From the NCBI RefSeq assembly GCF_017377505.1, contig NZ_JAFREN010000008.1:1-64000 (forward strand): a stretch of 64,000 nucleotides of DNA, given 5' to 3'. A program made the translations under genes and the position numbers. Every line of letters begins with the position of its first letter. Within the stretch, counting starts at the first letter, position 1. Below are positions 54,714-64,000 of this stretch, one piece after another. The notes under the pieces are model-generated. The model saw only the letters and a program-made list of their open reading frames with translations, was not told where the DNA came from and did no database searches. This stretch comes from Enterococcus sp. DIV0212c (lineage in GTDB: Bacteria > Bacillota > Bacilli > Lactobacillales > Enterococcaceae).

Positions 54714-55469
54714 ATGAATACAGTCACAGTTAAAAACGTAACTCTCGGTAGCGGGAGTCCTAAGATTATTGTTCCTCTAGTAGGTAAAAATGAAGCAGAA
54801 TTAATCGCAGAAGCCAAACATTTACTAACGATCGATTGCGATCTTGTTGAATGGCGTGTTGATTTCTTTGACCAAGTAGCAGATTTTCAAGCAGCGGCAG
54901 AGATGTCAAAAAAAATCGCTGAAATTCTTTCTGAAAAACCTATTCTTTTCACTTTTCGTACAAAACAAGAAGGCGGCGAAATTGCGTTTTCAGATGAGCA
55001 ATATTTTGATTTATATAAAACTGTTATCGAACAGGGGCAAATTGATTTACTAGATGTGGAATTATTTATGGATGCAGAACTTGTTCAAGAAATGATCAAA
55101 GCAGCCCATGAAAAAGAAATCAAAATCGTGATGTGTAACCATGATTTTGATAAAACACCGAATAAAGAAGAAATCGTTTCAAGATTGTGCAGTATGCAGG
55201 AAAAAAATGCGGATATTTGCAAAATTGCTGTAATGCCGCAATCTGCAGACGATGTCTTAACACTTTTAGAAGCAACAAATGAAATGAAAAAAATACATGC
55301 AAACCGACCAATCGTTACAATGTCAATGGGACAATTAGGTATGGTCAGCAGAATGTGCGGAGAAGTTTTTGGTTCAGCAATGACTTTTGGCGCAGCAAAA
55401 AAAGCGTCAGCTCCGGGGCAAGTGCCTGTAGGTGAACTACGCGAAATCCTTAAAACCTTAGCGATGTAA
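54714..55469 (+). CDS. aroD: 3-dehydroquinate dehydratase, type I
   Basis: A 251-residue type I dehydroquinase: the Schiff-base Lys in CKIAVMPQS, the catalytic His in MCNHDFDKTP, Arg in FTFRTKQEGG and the closing segment GQVPVGELREIL. It interconverts 3-dehydroquinate and 3-dehydroshikimate. The ATG at 54714 has AAGGAGG at nine bases; the ATG nine bases earlier is too close. It is the last gene of the operon. Confidence 0.94.
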   Translation: MNTVTVKNVTLGSGSPKIIVPLVGKNEAELIAEAKHLLTIDCDLVEWRVDFFDQVADFQAAAEMSKKIAEILSEKPILFTFRTKQEGGEIAFSDEQYFDLYKTVIEQGQIDLLDVELFMDAELVQEMIKAAHEKEIKIVMCNHDFDKTPNKEEIVSRLCSMQEKNADICKIAVMPQSADDVLTLLEATNEMKKIHANRPIVTMSMGQLGMVSRMCGEVFGSAMTFGAAKKASAPGQVPVGELREILKTLAM

Positions 55470-55473
55470 AAAT

Positions 55474-55520
55474 TAGACTAGTTAGAAATGGAAGCATTCA
55501 TTTTTAACTAGTCTATTTTT
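55474..55520. terminator. Intrinsic terminator of the aroE/aroD operon
   Basis: TAGACTAGTTAGAAATG (55474-55490) pairs with CATTTTTAACTAGTCTA (55499-55515), followed by five T. Confidence 0.87.
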
Positions 55521-55568
55521 CTTGCATCCAGTAAATTCTTTGATAAACTTAATTACGAGGTGAATAAA

Positions 55569-56057
55569 TTGTCTAAGAAAAAGAAAATACAAAAAACAAA
55601 TGCAATGCGCATTATTGAACAACAAAAAATAGCTTATAAAGAGTATGAGTTTGAGTGGAGCGAGGATCATTTAAGTGCAGATAGCGTTGCTGAAAAATTA
55701 GGAATAGAAGATGGCAAAATATTTAAAACATTAGTGACTGTAGGAAATAAAACAGGTCCTGTCGTTGCAGTGATTCCTGGTAACAAAGAACTAGACTTAA
55801 AAAAATTAGCGCATGCGAGCGGAAATAAAAAAGTTGAAATGCTCCATTTAAGAGATTTAGAAGAAACAACTGGGTATATTAGAGGCGGCTGCTCACCGAT
55901 TGGGATGAAAAAATTATTTCCAACGTATCTTGCAGAAGAAGCAAATACATACGATACGATCATTGTCTCAGCAGGCAAACGGGGAATGCAGATCGAGGTA
56001 TCGCCATTATCTATCCTTGAAGTAACGAATGGTGAAATAGCAGATTTGACGATGTAA
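55569..56057 (+). CDS. ebsC: Cys-tRNA(Pro) deacylase, YbaK/EbsC family
   Basis: A 162-residue trans-editing protein that hydrolyses mischarged Cys-tRNA(Pro). It shows the YbaK hallmarks IFKTLVTVG, AVIPGNKELDLKKLA and GYIRGGCSPIGMKKLFP. The start is TTG at 55569 with AGGTGA upstream, giving MSKKKKIQKTNAMR, as in the enterococcal EbsC protein. The ebs genes were named for an effect on surface aggregation substance; an EbsA family gene is 0.5 kb away. Confidence 0.9.
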   Translation: MSKKKKIQKTNAMRIIEQQKIAYKEYEFEWSEDHLSADSVAEKLGIEDGKIFKTLVTVGNKTGPVVAVIPGNKELDLKKLAHASGNKKVEMLHLRDLEETTGYIRGGCSPIGMKKLFPTYLAEEANTYDTIIVSAGKRGMQIEVSPLSILEVTNGEIADLTM

Positions 56058-56058
56058 A

Positions 56059-56119
56059 AAACCTTGAAGTTAGACTGAAAGTAGAAAAATCATGTCACTT
56101 TCGTCCAAACTTCAAGGTT
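56059..56119. terminator. Bidirectional intrinsic terminator
   Basis: AACCTTGAAGTT (56060-56071) pairs with AACTTCAAGGTT (56108-56119), with an inner GAAAGT/ACTTTC stem. It lies between ebsC and the convergent RNase H gene, whose stop codon it overlaps. Confidence 0.82.
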
Positions 56120-56513
56120 ATTGGAATTTTTGTAAGGCTTGTCTCGCTAAAGTATCAGCACCTTTATTTTGACTTTCAGGAATCCATTTGACTAATAGTA
56201 GTGGGAAATTACTTTCTAACTGCTGAAAGATCTGTAGATAAGGTTGGAATAAAGGATTTTTAGCGTGCCTTTTTTCAATTGTTTGAACAACGATTTTACT
56301 GTCAGAATGAATCAAAATAGTTTGATCATTCAATTTTTTTTCAATAGCTAACTGAATGGCTTTAATAAAAACTTTAAATTCTGCTTCATGGTTAGAACAC
56401 TCACCAAGAGGTACATGGATTTGTTCATGAAGTGAATCTCCTACAATAACGATTCCGCCACCACTAGGGCCTGGATTTCCTTTTGTTGCAGCATCGACAT
56501 ATATTCGTAACAT
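56118..56513 (-). CDS. RNase HI family protein
   Basis: A 131-residue ribonuclease HI-like protein: first acidic motif YVDAATKGNPGPSGGG, Glu in NHEAEFKVFIKAI and Asp in IHSDSKIVV, with a final Asp in NKGADTLARQ. The four-carboxylate metal site is complete. The start ATG at 56513 has AAGGAGA; the frame is open further upstream, but that part is the promoter region and overlaps the divergent ebsA-like gene. Confidence 0.9.
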   Translation of the reverse strand: MLRIYVDAATKGNPGPSGGGIVIVGDSLHEQIHVPLGECSNHEAEFKVFIKAIQLAIEKKLNDQTILIHSDSKIVVQTIEKRHAKNPLFQPYLQIFQQLESNFPLLLVKWIPESQNKGADTLARQALQKFQ

Positions 56514-56596
56514 AAATATCTCCTTATTTTCTTTTCGTTCAAAGTTGAAGTATGTTATTATTATAACATACTGAATTTTTATTAAGGGGTCGCTAC

Positions 56597-57040
56597 ATGA
56601 AGAAAAAAGTCTATCATTGGCAACCAGAATTATCAACAGCGATAATTTATTGGTCCTGTACATTTGGCATTTTATTTTTAAGTTTGATACTGACATTGGA
56701 GTACACACGTCCGTATTTGACAAGTAATATTGTATTAGGCATTTTCATTTTCTTTACCTTATTAGGTTATAATCGTTATTTTGTAATAGAAGAAGAATCC
56801 TTGCTTATTCATGCTTTATTACCAGTCAGACGCAAAAAAATAAAATTAGCTACTATTGAAATAATTCGAGTTGGACCTAAGTGTATTGAAATAATCTCAC
56901 CTTCTTTCAAAGATGATACACAATTATTTATCATGACAAAGAAAACAAAACGAGCCTTCATAGAATCGATGAAACAGCAAGAGTCATTTACTGGTAGGGT
57001 TATTGAAGATCCTCAGTTGACCATTGGCAAACACTATTAA
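56597..57040 (+). CDS. EbsA family membrane protein
   Basis: A 147-residue protein with two adjacent membrane helices (about 14-37 and 45-61) followed by a soluble PH-like beta domain (about 62-147: FVIEEESLLIHALLPVRRKKIKLATIEII). It resembles the EbsA family first described in the E. faecalis ebs locus and clustered here with ebsC and RNase H. The molecular function is unknown. Confidence 0.8.
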   Translation: MKKKVYHWQPELSTAIIYWSCTFGILFLSLILTLEYTRPYLTSNIVLGIFIFFTLLGYNRYFVIEEESLLIHALLPVRRKKIKLATIEIIRVGPKCIEIISPSFKDDTQLFIMTKKTKRAFIESMKQQESFTGRVIEDPQLTIGKHY

Positions 57041-57076
57041 AAAACAGCATCTTGTGTAAGCAAGATGCTGTTTTTT
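57040..57076. terminator. Bidirectional intrinsic terminator
   Basis: AAAACAGCATCTTG (57041-57054) pairs with CAAGATGCTGTTTT (57061-57074) with A and T runs at either side. Confidence 0.9.
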
Positions 57077-57277
57077 CTATATTTTCTTCACATGAGCGGC
57101 TTGTAAGCCACGTGTGCCTTCCATTACTTCGAATTCAACTGCTTGATTTTCTTCTAATGACTTAAAGCCATCCTCTTCAATTGCTGTGAAATGAACAAAG
57201 ATTTCCTCGTTTTCATTGTAACCAATAAAACCGTAACCTTTTCTATTATCGAACCACTTGACGAACCCTTTTTCCAT
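57077..57277 (-). CDS. Cold shock protein
   Basis: A 66-residue single cold-shock domain with RNP1 (KGYGFIG) and RNP2 (IFVHF). It binds single-stranded RNA and DNA and acts as an RNA chaperone. The RNP1 has Tyr and Ile where most paralogues have Phe and no change, a minor variation. It is monocistronic with its own promoter and terminator. Confidence 0.95.
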   Translation of the reverse strand: MEKGFVKWFDNRKGYGFIGYNENEEIFVHFTAIEEDGFKSLEENQAVEFEVMEGTRGLQAAHVKKI

Positions 57278-57314
57278 TCAAATCACGCTCCTTTATATTC
57301 TAAAGTCTAGCATC

Positions 57315-57343
57315 ATTATAAAGTGAAAAATAGACCCCGTCAA
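57315..57343 (-). promoter_or_regulatory. Promoter of the cold shock gene
   Basis: On the minus strand TTGACG (57338-57343) and TATAAT (57315-57320) with a 17-base spacer. The leader is only about 30 bases, much shorter than the long thermosensing leader of E. coli cspA. Confidence 0.85.
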
Positions 57344-57460
57344 TCTTTTGTGAAAAAGCGCTTTTTGTGATGGAAAAGGAATGAAATAAACGTTATAATG
57401 ATAAATAGCTTAACGAACTTTATTTTTTTACGAATAAAGTTCGGGAAAAGAGGTTTGTTG

Positions 57461-59131
57461 ATGAAAACAGATATTGAAATTTCTCAAGAAGTTGACTTAT
57501 TGCCCATAAACACTGTGGCAGAATCGATTGGTTTAACCCCAGATGATTTGGAATTATTTGGAAAATACAAAGCTAAAATTGACTTTTCAGCAGTACAACG
57601 CTTAGCGGAAAAAGATGAAGGAAAACTAATATTAGTTACTTCAATCAATCCGACGCCAGCAGGTGAAGGTAAATCCACTGTAACGATCGGTTTAGGTGAT
57701 GCGCTGAATCATATTGGCAAAAAGACAGTCATTGCTTTACGTGAGCCTTCATTAGGACCTGTGATGGGAATCAAAGGTGGTGCTACAGGTGGGGGATACG
57801 CACAAGTTTTACCGATGGAAGATATCAACTTGCATTTTACAGGGGATATGCATGCTATTACGACTGCAAATAATGCACTTTCTGCTTTATTGGATAATCA
57901 TATCCAACAAGGAAATGAATTGAACATTGATGCTAGACGAGTGATTTGGAAACGTGTGGTGGATTTGAATGATCGTGCGTTACGTCAAGTCATTATTGGA
58001 TTGGGCGGCCCGATCCAAGGAGTACCTCGTGAGGATGGTTTTGATATTACGGTAGCCAGTGAAATCATGGCAATTTTATGTTTGGCAGCAGATTTAGAAG
58101 ATCTTAAGTTCCGTTTAGGAAATATTGTAGTTGGTTATACTTTTGATCGTGAGCCAGTAACCGTTAGTGATTTGGACGTACAAGGAGCATTGACCTTATT
58201 ACTAAAAGATGCGATAAAACCTAATCTAGTTCAAACGATATATGGCACGCCAGCGCTAGTTCATGGTGGTCCATTTGCTAATATTGCCCATGGGTGTAAT
58301 AGTATTTTAGCGACAAAGACAGCATTAAAGCTTGGTGAGTATGTTGTAACTGAAGCTGGTTTTGGTGCAGATTTAGGGGCAGAAAAATTCTTAGATATCA
58401 AAGTACCCAATTTGAAAAAAGCACCAGATGCCGTGGTGATCGTTGCAACGATTCGTGCGCTTAAAATGCATGGTGGTATTGAAAAGACTGCGCTAAATAC
58501 TGAAAATATTCCTGCCTTGGTCAAGGGATTTGCTAATTTACAAAAACATGTTGAAAATATGAAAAGTTACGGTTTACCAGTAGTTGTTGCAATCAATGAA
58601 TTTGTTGCCGATACCGAAAATGAAATCGCTGCTTTAAGTGATTTGTGTGAATCGATCAACGTCCCAGTAGAACTGACTAGTGTTTGGGAAAAAGGAGCTG
58701 AAGGAGGAATTTCTCTAGCTAAACGTGTTACTCAAGTTATCGAAGAGGAGACTGCTGATTTTAAAACCATTTATCAAATGGGAATGAACTTGGAAGATAA
58801 GATCAAGGCGGTCGTAACCAAAATATATGGCGGCAGTGATATAGCTTTTTCTAAGAAAGTACAAAATCAATTGGCGACTTTTGAAAAGTATGGTTGGGAT
58901 CGATTGCCGGTATGTATGGCTAAAACCCAATATTCTTTATCGGATGATCCTCAAAAGCTAGGTCGACCACAAGGCTTTACAATCACTATCCGTGAACTTG
59001 TACCAAAGATTGGCGCTGGATTTATTGTCGCTTTAACTGGAGATGTTATGACAATGCCAGGTTTACCCAAAAAACCTGCAGCACTGAATATGGATGTTGA
59101 CAAGGATGGGAACGCGATTGGCTTGTTTTAA
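57461..59131 (+). CDS. fhs: Formate--tetrahydrofolate ligase
   Basis: A 556-residue enzyme that makes 10-formyl-tetrahydrofolate from formate, ATP and tetrahydrofolate, feeding purine synthesis and initiator tRNA formylation. P-loop TPAGEGKST and the motifs [26 protein letters not shown] and [15 protein letters not shown] are typical. The ATG at 57461 follows AGAGG; the frame is open to 57398, but that overlaps a TATAAT at 57394. It is a single-gene unit. Confidence 0.96.
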   Translation: MKTDIEISQEVDLLPINTVAESIGLTPDDLELFGKYKAKIDFSAVQRLAEKDEGKLILVTSINPTPAGEGKSTVTIGLGDALNHIGKKTVIALREPSLGPVMGIKGGATGGGYAQVLPMEDINLHFTGDMHAITTANNALSALLDNHIQQGNELNIDARRVIWKRVVDLNDRALRQVIIGLGGPIQGVPREDGFDITVASEIMAILCLAADLEDLKFRLGNIVVGYTFDREPVTVSDLDVQGALTLLLKDAIKPNLVQTIYGTPALVHGGPFANIAHGCNSILATKTALKLGEYVVTEAGFGADLGAEKFLDIKVPNLKKAPDAVVIVATIRALKMHGGIEKTALNTENIPALVKGFANLQKHVENMKSYGLPVVVAINEFVADTENEIAALSDLCESINVPVELTSVWEKGAEGGISLAKRVTQVIEEETADFKTIYQMGMNLEDKIKAVVTKIYGGSDIAFSKKVQNQLATFEKYGWDRLPVCMAKTQYSLSDDPQKLGRPQGFTITIRELVPKIGAGFIVALTGDVMTMPGLPKKPAALNMDVDKDGNAIGLF

Positions 59132-59190
59132 TAAATAGTGATTTTTAGATGGAAAAAGGTATTTATGATTCCGTTGTTATCAAGATTTTG

Positions 59191-59236
59191 TAAGACTAGG
59201 TTGTGACTCGTAGAGTTATAAACTAGTCTTTTTTAT
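59191..59236 (+). terminator. Intrinsic terminator
   Basis: AAGACTAGGTT (59192-59202) pairs with AAACTAGTCTT (59220-59230), followed by a T-run. Confidence 0.82.
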
Positions 59237-59330
59237 AGAATTTAGTTTATTTCCACTCAAATCAACTTCTTTCTTCCAGTCTGCTGTTTTTTGTTATATA
59301 CTTTAAACTAAAGCTCGAGGAGGAATCAGC

Positions 59331-59714
59331 ATGAATATTCGTTGTACTAGAAATACCGGATTTTATGGAATGGGTAGTCCGATCGAGATTAAAAAAAATG
59401 ATAAAAAGTGGATATATTTGAGTCAAAACGAATCGAAGCAAATTGAAATAGATGAGGAAAAGTGTACTATTCAGGCGTCATTTTTCTTTTTGAAAAGTGC
59501 CCCATATACAGTAATTGATACGGGACAAGTGATCGAGTTGGAAATCACGATGAATCCATCGCTGATTTTAGTGTATGTTATACTCTTTATTGGTATGTTG
59601 TTGATTCCAATACTGCATTTAAATATACTAGGAATCATGGCATTGCTTATTATCTATTTCGGATTTGTATTTTCTATGTTAAATAAAGCTTATGTAGTCA
59701 AGGAGAAAAGATGA
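59331..59714 (+). CDS. Conserved membrane protein of unknown function
   Basis: A 127-residue protein with an N-terminal beta-rich soluble part (about 1-75) containing short Cys and Gly stretches (RCTRNTGFYGMGSPIEIKKN) and two C-terminal membrane helices (about 77-96 and 98-116). GGAGG precedes the ATG. Its end overlaps the start of the CBS-domain gene by four bases, so the two are translated together. I do not recognise a function. Confidence 0.72.
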   Translation: MNIRCTRNTGFYGMGSPIEIKKNDKKWIYLSQNESKQIEIDEEKCTIQASFFFLKSAPYTVIDTGQVIELEITMNPSLILVYVILFIGMLLIPILHLNILGIMALLIIYFGFVFSMLNKAYVVKEKR

Positions 59715-60415
59715 TGGGTGAGAGAGCCGAAGAATTTTTGAGTAGCTTTAATCGAATTGAAAAATGGTTTCGCGAACAATTAAATAATCCCACAAGCATG
59801 GGTTTTAGCGAAATGGTTCGCCGTTTAGCTAGAAAAAAAGACAGTCAAATTACGCTCTTTCAAGATGACTTGCTCCAAATGGCACAATTGAGAAATGCGA
59901 TCGTACACGAACGTATTTCAACTGATTTTGTGATCGCTGAGCCAAATGATTGGGCCGTTCAACGAATGCAGGAAATCGAACAGGCATTGATCAGTCCAGA
60001 AAAAGTTCTCCCTCGTTTTTCAAAAAAAGTTACTGGTTTTGATGTGAATATTTCAATCAAAGAAATATTATCGATCGTAGCTCGAAAACAATATTCTCAG
60101 TTTCCGATTTATGATGATGGTGTTTTTAAAGGATTAATAACCGTTCGCGGTATAGGTATCTGGTTGGCGATTGAAAGCTCAAAAGGTGATATCCATTTAG
60201 AGGATAGAAAAGCATCTGAACTTTTGGTAAATAACTACAAAGGAAGCAATTACCAATTCGTCAGCAAAGAGACGACTGTTTTTCAAGTAGAAGAAATGTT
60301 TGTGACACAAGTTAGACTGGAAGCAATATTGATTACAAAAGATGGTAACCCAAATGGGAGTTTACTTGGTATTATTCGTCCAAGAGATTTATACAATAAT
60401 TTAGAGAAGGAATGA
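59711..60415 (+). CDS. CBS-domain protein with N-terminal HEPN-like helical region
   Basis: A 234-residue protein. The first 95 residues are helical with a RNAIVHERIS motif like the R-x4-6-H of HEPN domains. Two CBS motifs follow (about 100-160 and 165-230), a module that usually binds adenine nucleotides. It lies between a small membrane-protein gene and lspA. In Firmicutes CBS proteins can sense ATP/AMP or cyclic di-AMP, but nothing here fixes the ligand. The Arg and His of the HEPN motif are present, yet RNase activity is not implied. Confidence 0.78.
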   Translation: MMGERAEEFLSSFNRIEKWFREQLNNPTSMGFSEMVRRLARKKDSQITLFQDDLLQMAQLRNAIVHERISTDFVIAEPNDWAVQRMQEIEQALISPEKVLPRFSKKVTGFDVNISIKEILSIVARKQYSQFPIYDDGVFKGLITVRGIGIWLAIESSKGDIHLEDRKASELLVNNYKGSNYQFVSKETTVFQVEEMFVTQVRLEAILITKDGNPNGSLLGIIRPRDLYNNLEKE

Positions 60416-60421
60416 ACGCAG

Positions 60422-60898
60422 TTGTTAGCAATATATCTAATTATCAGTGCCGTATTGATCGGTTTAGATCAGTGGGTGAAGTATTTAACGGTAGCCAATA
60501 TTCAATTAGGAGATACGAAGGAGTTTATTCCTGGCGTGTTATCGTTTACTAATATTCGTAATACCGGCGCTGCTTGGAGCCTTTTAGAAGGAAAAATGTG
60601 GTTTTTCTACATTATTACGGTGATCGTGGTAGCTGTAGTTTTGTATACCTTAGTTAAAAATATCAATGGAAGCAAGTGGTTTACAGTCGGATTGAGTTTA
60701 GTCCTTGCAGGAGCGATCGGTAATTTTATCGACCGTTTACGTTTAGGTTATGTTGTTGATATGTTCCAGACAGAATTTATTAACTTTCCTATATTCAATG
60801 TTGCTGACTCCGTGTTAGTTATTGGTGTAGCATGTATCTTTATTTATTTGATTTTAGACGAAAAAGCAGCAAAGGATGGAAAAAATGGAACAAATTAA
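60422..60898 (+). CDS. lspA: Lipoprotein signal peptidase II
   Basis: A 158-residue membrane aspartic protease that cleaves the signal peptide of prelipoproteins. Four membrane helices and the conserved boxes are visible: LDQWVKYL, NTGAAWSLL, GAIGNFIDRLRLGYVVDM and FNVADSVLV, with the two catalytic Asp in the last two. The start is a TTG preceded by AAGGA. Its 3' end overlaps the rluD-like gene by 14 bases. Confidence 0.95.
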   Translation: MLAIYLIISAVLIGLDQWVKYLTVANIQLGDTKEFIPGVLSFTNIRNTGAAWSLLEGKMWFFYIITVIVVAVVLYTLVKNINGSKWFTVGLSLVLAGAIGNFIDRLRLGYVVDMFQTEFINFPIFNVADSVLVIGVACIFIYLILDEKAAKDGKNGTN

Positions 60899-61790
60899 TG
60901 TAAAAATAAAACAAGAAAAAGGACGGATCGATAAGGTCTTAAGTGACTTACTGAAAGATCATTCTCGTTCACAAATCCAGCAATGGCTAAAAGATGAAAA
61001 TGTCACGGTCAACGGCGAAGTGACTCGCTCAAATTATAAAGTAAAAGAAAATGATGAAATCAACATTACTATTCCAGAACCAGAGGAATTGGATGTTCAA
61101 GCAGAAAATATTCCAATCGAAATCGTTTATGAAGATGACGATGTACTTGTTATTAATAAACCTCAGGGCATGGTCGTTCATCCATCAGCTGGACATAAAA
61201 ATGGAACGCTAGTAAATGCATTGTTGTATCATATAAAAGATTTATCTTCAATCAATGGAATTATCCGACCAGGCATCGTTCATCGGATTGATAAAGATAC
61301 CTCTGGATTGTTAATGGTAGCCAAAAATGATAAAGCCCATGTTGCTTTAGCTGAACAATTGAAAGATAAAACCTCACTTAGAAAGTATGTTGCATTAGTG
61401 CATGGTGAAATATCTCATGACAAAGGGGAAATCAACGCACCGATTGGTCGTTCAAAAAATGATCGCAAAATGCAAGCAGTAATTGAAGGCGGCAAGTCTG
61501 CTGTAACTCATTTTGAAGTTTTGGAACGATTCAATGATTTTACCTTGGTTCAATTGCAATTAGAAACAGGACGTACTCATCAAATTCGGGTACATATGAA
61601 ATATATTGGCTTTCCCGTTGCAGGTGATCCATTGTACGGACCAAGAAAAACCTTAAAAGGCAAAGGACAATTTTTACATGCAGAAATGCTAGGATTTAAA
61701 CACCCTACAACTGGCCAAATGATGGTCTTTGAAGCGCCTTTACCTGACCTTTTTGAAAAAACTTTAGACCAATTAAGGAATAATGATTGA
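60885..61790 (+). CDS. RluD-family pseudouridine synthase (YlyB-like)
   Basis: A 301-residue RNA pseudouridine synthase: N-terminal S4 domain (about 14-75) and catalytic domain with Asp in GIVHRIDKDTSGLL. The lspA-rluD order is conserved in Firmicutes just upstream of the pyr operon. The start at 60885 overlaps the lspA end and has AAAGGAT upstream. Confidence 0.93.
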   Translation: MEQINVKIKQEKGRIDKVLSDLLKDHSRSQIQQWLKDENVTVNGEVTRSNYKVKENDEINITIPEPEELDVQAENIPIEIVYEDDDVLVINKPQGMVVHPSAGHKNGTLVNALLYHIKDLSSINGIIRPGIVHRIDKDTSGLLMVAKNDKAHVALAEQLKDKTSLRKYVALVHGEISHDKGEINAPIGRSKNDRKMQAVIEGGKSAVTHFEVLERFNDFTLVQLQLETGRTHQIRVHMKYIGFPVAGDPLYGPRKTLKGKGQFLHAEMLGFKHPTTGQMMVFEAPLPDLFEKTLDQLRNND

Positions 61791-61815
61791 TTTATTTCAA
61801 AAGAAAAGGTACACT
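61787..61815 (+). promoter_or_regulatory. Promoter of the pyr operon
   Basis: TTGATT (61787-61792) and TACACT (61810-61815) with a 17-base spacer, starting inside the last codons of the preceding gene. Confidence 0.7.
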
Positions 61816-61840
61816 GTTTTAGAAAGAAAATTAAATAAGT

Positions 61841-61987
61841 AATCCTTTAAGAGTAGTCCCGTGAGGCTAAGAAGGAAACATGCAGAACAATATCTAGGTG
61901 CGCTTAGAAAAAATCTGTGTGAAATGAATGGTATCTTTGTATAGATAAATTCAATCCTCCTATCCGAACACGGGTAGGAGGATTTTT
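61841..61987 (+). promoter_or_regulatory. PyrR-binding attenuator leader
   Basis: The PyrR-binding hairpin (61841-61879) has the conserved loop AGTCCCGTGAGGCTAAGAAGG. It is followed by a strong terminator pairing 61953-61965 with 61972-61984 and a T-run. With UMP bound, PyrR stabilises the anti-antiterminator and stops transcription before pyrR. The next 220 bases (61988-62208) contain no further element that I can recognise. Confidence 0.9.
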
Positions 61988-62196
61988 GTTTTTCATCACA
62001 GCCATTGATAGAGCAGCCGATGAAAAATACTTGGCGAACGAAGTGAGAGAAGTCCTCTTACTAGTGAATCACTAAAAAACTTCAACTACTCAAAATTAGG
62101 AAGAACAATCACTAACACCCATGAAAAAGAGCAAGTGTATCGCCTTTACACTGAAACAAATTGTTCATAAGGCATTAGTAAAAACTACAATTTTAG

Positions 62197-62766
<570 letters not shown>

Positions 62767-62799
62767 ACAAATACAATAGTAGAGATAGGATAGGTTGAG

Positions 62800-64000
62800 A
62801 TGACAGAGAAAGAATTTCGCAATGAAGAAGCAGTTTTAGATATTCATGATAGACCAAAAACAGCCCATTGGATTGGCTTAAGTTTACAGCATTTATTCAC
62901 TATGTTCGGAGCAACAGTTTTAGTCCCGATTTTAGTTGGAATTGACCCAGGAATCGCTTTAGTCAGTTCTGGTCTTGGAACGATCGTTTACTTGTTCGTT
63001 ACCAAAGGGAAAATACCAGCCTATTTAGGAAGTAGCTTTGCATTTATTGCAGCAATGCAAATGTTGATGAAAAGCGACGGTTATCCAGCAATCGCTCAAG
63101 GCGCGATGACAACAGGTTTGGTATACTTGATCGTTTCGATCATCATCAGCAAAATTGGTTCAGCGTGGTTGGATAAAATTTTACCGCCGATCGTTGTCGG
63201 ACCTGTAGTGATGGTCATAGGTCTTGGTCTGGCAGCAAATGCTTCAAATAATGCTATGTTCAATAACGGCGAATACGATTTTAAATTTATCGCGGTCGCA
63301 TTGATTACTTTAGGCTTAACGATTTTTTACAACATGTTTTTCAAAGGGTTTCTCGGCTTGATTCCGATTTTATTAGGGATTGTCAGTGGTTACTTAGTGG
63401 CATTAGCGTTCGGAATCGTAGACGTAGAGCCAATCAAAAATGCCGCTTGGTTTGCTATGCCGAACTTTGAAATCCCATTCGTCCAATATCAACCTAAATT
63501 ATACCTAAATGCAATTACAACAATGGCACCAATCGCTTTTGTGACAATGACAGAACATATCGGACATTTAATGGTCTTGAATAAATTAACTAAACGTAAC
63601 TTCTTCCAAGATCCAGGCTTATCCAAAACATTGATGGGGGACGGAGCAGCACAAATCGTAGCTGGTTTAGTCGGAGGACCGCCTGTCACAAGTTACGGAG
63701 AAAACATCGGGGTTCTAGCAATTACACGTGTGCATAGTGTCTTTGTTATTGGAGGAGCAGCAGTCTTTGCAGTTGGTCTTGGATTTGTCGGGAAATTAAG
63801 TGCAGTCATTTTAAGTATTCCTGGTCCAGTCATTTCGGGTATCAGTTTTGTATTATTCGGAGTAATTGCAGCAAGCGGATTAAAAATCCTGATTGACAAT
63901 CAAATCGATTTTGATAAGAAAAAGAACTTACTTATCACATCTGTGATCTTAGTTATTGGTATCGGAGGATTAGTCTTTAAGCTAGACACCTTTGAATTAT
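62800..64000 (+). CDS. pyrP: Uracil permease, NCS2 family (C-terminus beyond window)
   Basis: An ATG at 62800 opens a frame that runs off the right edge after 400 codons. It is a nucleobase:cation symporter with family motifs SLQHLFTMFGATVLVPI, GSSFAFIAAMQ, IGHLMVLNK and VGGPPVTSYGENIGVLAITRV. It begins 33 bases after pyrR, with no second PyrR leader between them, so both are under the same attenuator. Confidence 0.95.
   Translation, partial: MTEKEFRNEEAVLDIHDRPKTAHWIGLSLQHLFTMFGATVLVPILVGIDPGIALVSSGLGTIVYLFVTKGKIPAYLGSSFAFIAAMQMLMKSDGYPAIAQGAMTTGLVYLIVSIIISKIGSAWLDKILPPIVVGPVVMVIGLGLAANASNNAMFNNGEYDFKFIAVALITLGLTIFYNMFFKGFLGLIPILLGIVSGYLVALAFGIVDVEPIKNAAWFAMPNFEIPFVQYQPKLYLNAITTMAPIAFVTMTEHIGHLMVLNKLTKRNFFQDPGLSKTLMGDGAAQIVAGLVGGPPVTSYGENIGVLAITRVHSVFVIGGAAVFAVGLGFVGKLSAVILSIPGPVISGISFVLFGVIAASGLKILIDNQIDFDKKKNLLITSVILVIGIGGLVFKLDTFEL

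Noticed and set aside
56514..56723. 70-residue extension of the RNase H frame
   Set aside because: It covers the intergenic control region and part of the divergent ebsA-like gene; the ATG at 56513 has a good ribosome site and starts the domain.

Overview
The window is AT-rich DNA of a low-GC Gram-positive bacterium, almost certainly an Enterococcus close to but not identical with E. faecalis. The evidence is the enterococcal type of mevalonate locus (a fused thiolase/HMG-CoA reductase mvaE divergent from mvaS), EbsC and EbsA family genes, an EfbA/RqcH gene, a PyrR-controlled pyr locus, and AGGAGG-type ribosome sites throughout. No rRNA, tRNA, CRISPR array, insertion sequence or prophage was seen; this is ordinary chromosome with several accessory metabolic islands.

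Layout: 1-4.3 kb holds mvaE/mvaS. 4.5-8.3 kb holds a MerR regulator and an operon of aldo/keto reductase, cupin, carboxymuconolactone-decarboxylase-like protein and MFS exporter. 9.2-19.8 kb is a carbohydrate island: ABC importer, GH3 beta-glucosidase, very large GH94 phosphorylase, LacI regulator and esterase, best read as use of beta-1,2-gluco-oligosaccharides (sophoro-oligosaccharides). 19.9-30.6 kb has MarR, a CorA-like transporter, a second aldo/keto reductase, a class II UvrA, a DbpA/YxiN helicase, a class B penicillin-binding protein and rqcH. 30.7-36 kb has a gene of unknown function behind a structured leader, and two tandem MetE-like genes behind a T-box. 36-40.5 kb has a tryptophan-type ABC importer preceded by a 20-codon reading frame with two Trp codons, then a split ThrE exporter. 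40.6-49 kb has a HAD phosphatase, a two-component system, a degenerate ABC pair, LTA synthase and an rRNA methyltransferase. 49.1-55.5 kb is a LysR-controlled quinate/shikimate-type operon. 55.5-64 kb has ebsC, RNase H, ebsA, csp, fhs, a CBS protein, lspA, rluD and the start of the pyr operon.

The most interesting features are regulatory RNAs. A leader of about 120 nt occurs three times: once before the gene at 30888 and twice in tandem before the gene at 50528. The copies differ in sequence, yet the three main helices are preserved by compensatory changes, each ends in a U-run, and each can form a second, mutually exclusive hairpin. I cannot match it to a riboswitch class I know. Others are the Trp-codon leader of the trpXYZ-like operon, the T-box and the PyrR attenuator. 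Two aldo/keto reductase genes 16 kb apart share the same 19-bp-spaced MerR-type promoter dyad, suggesting one small regulon.
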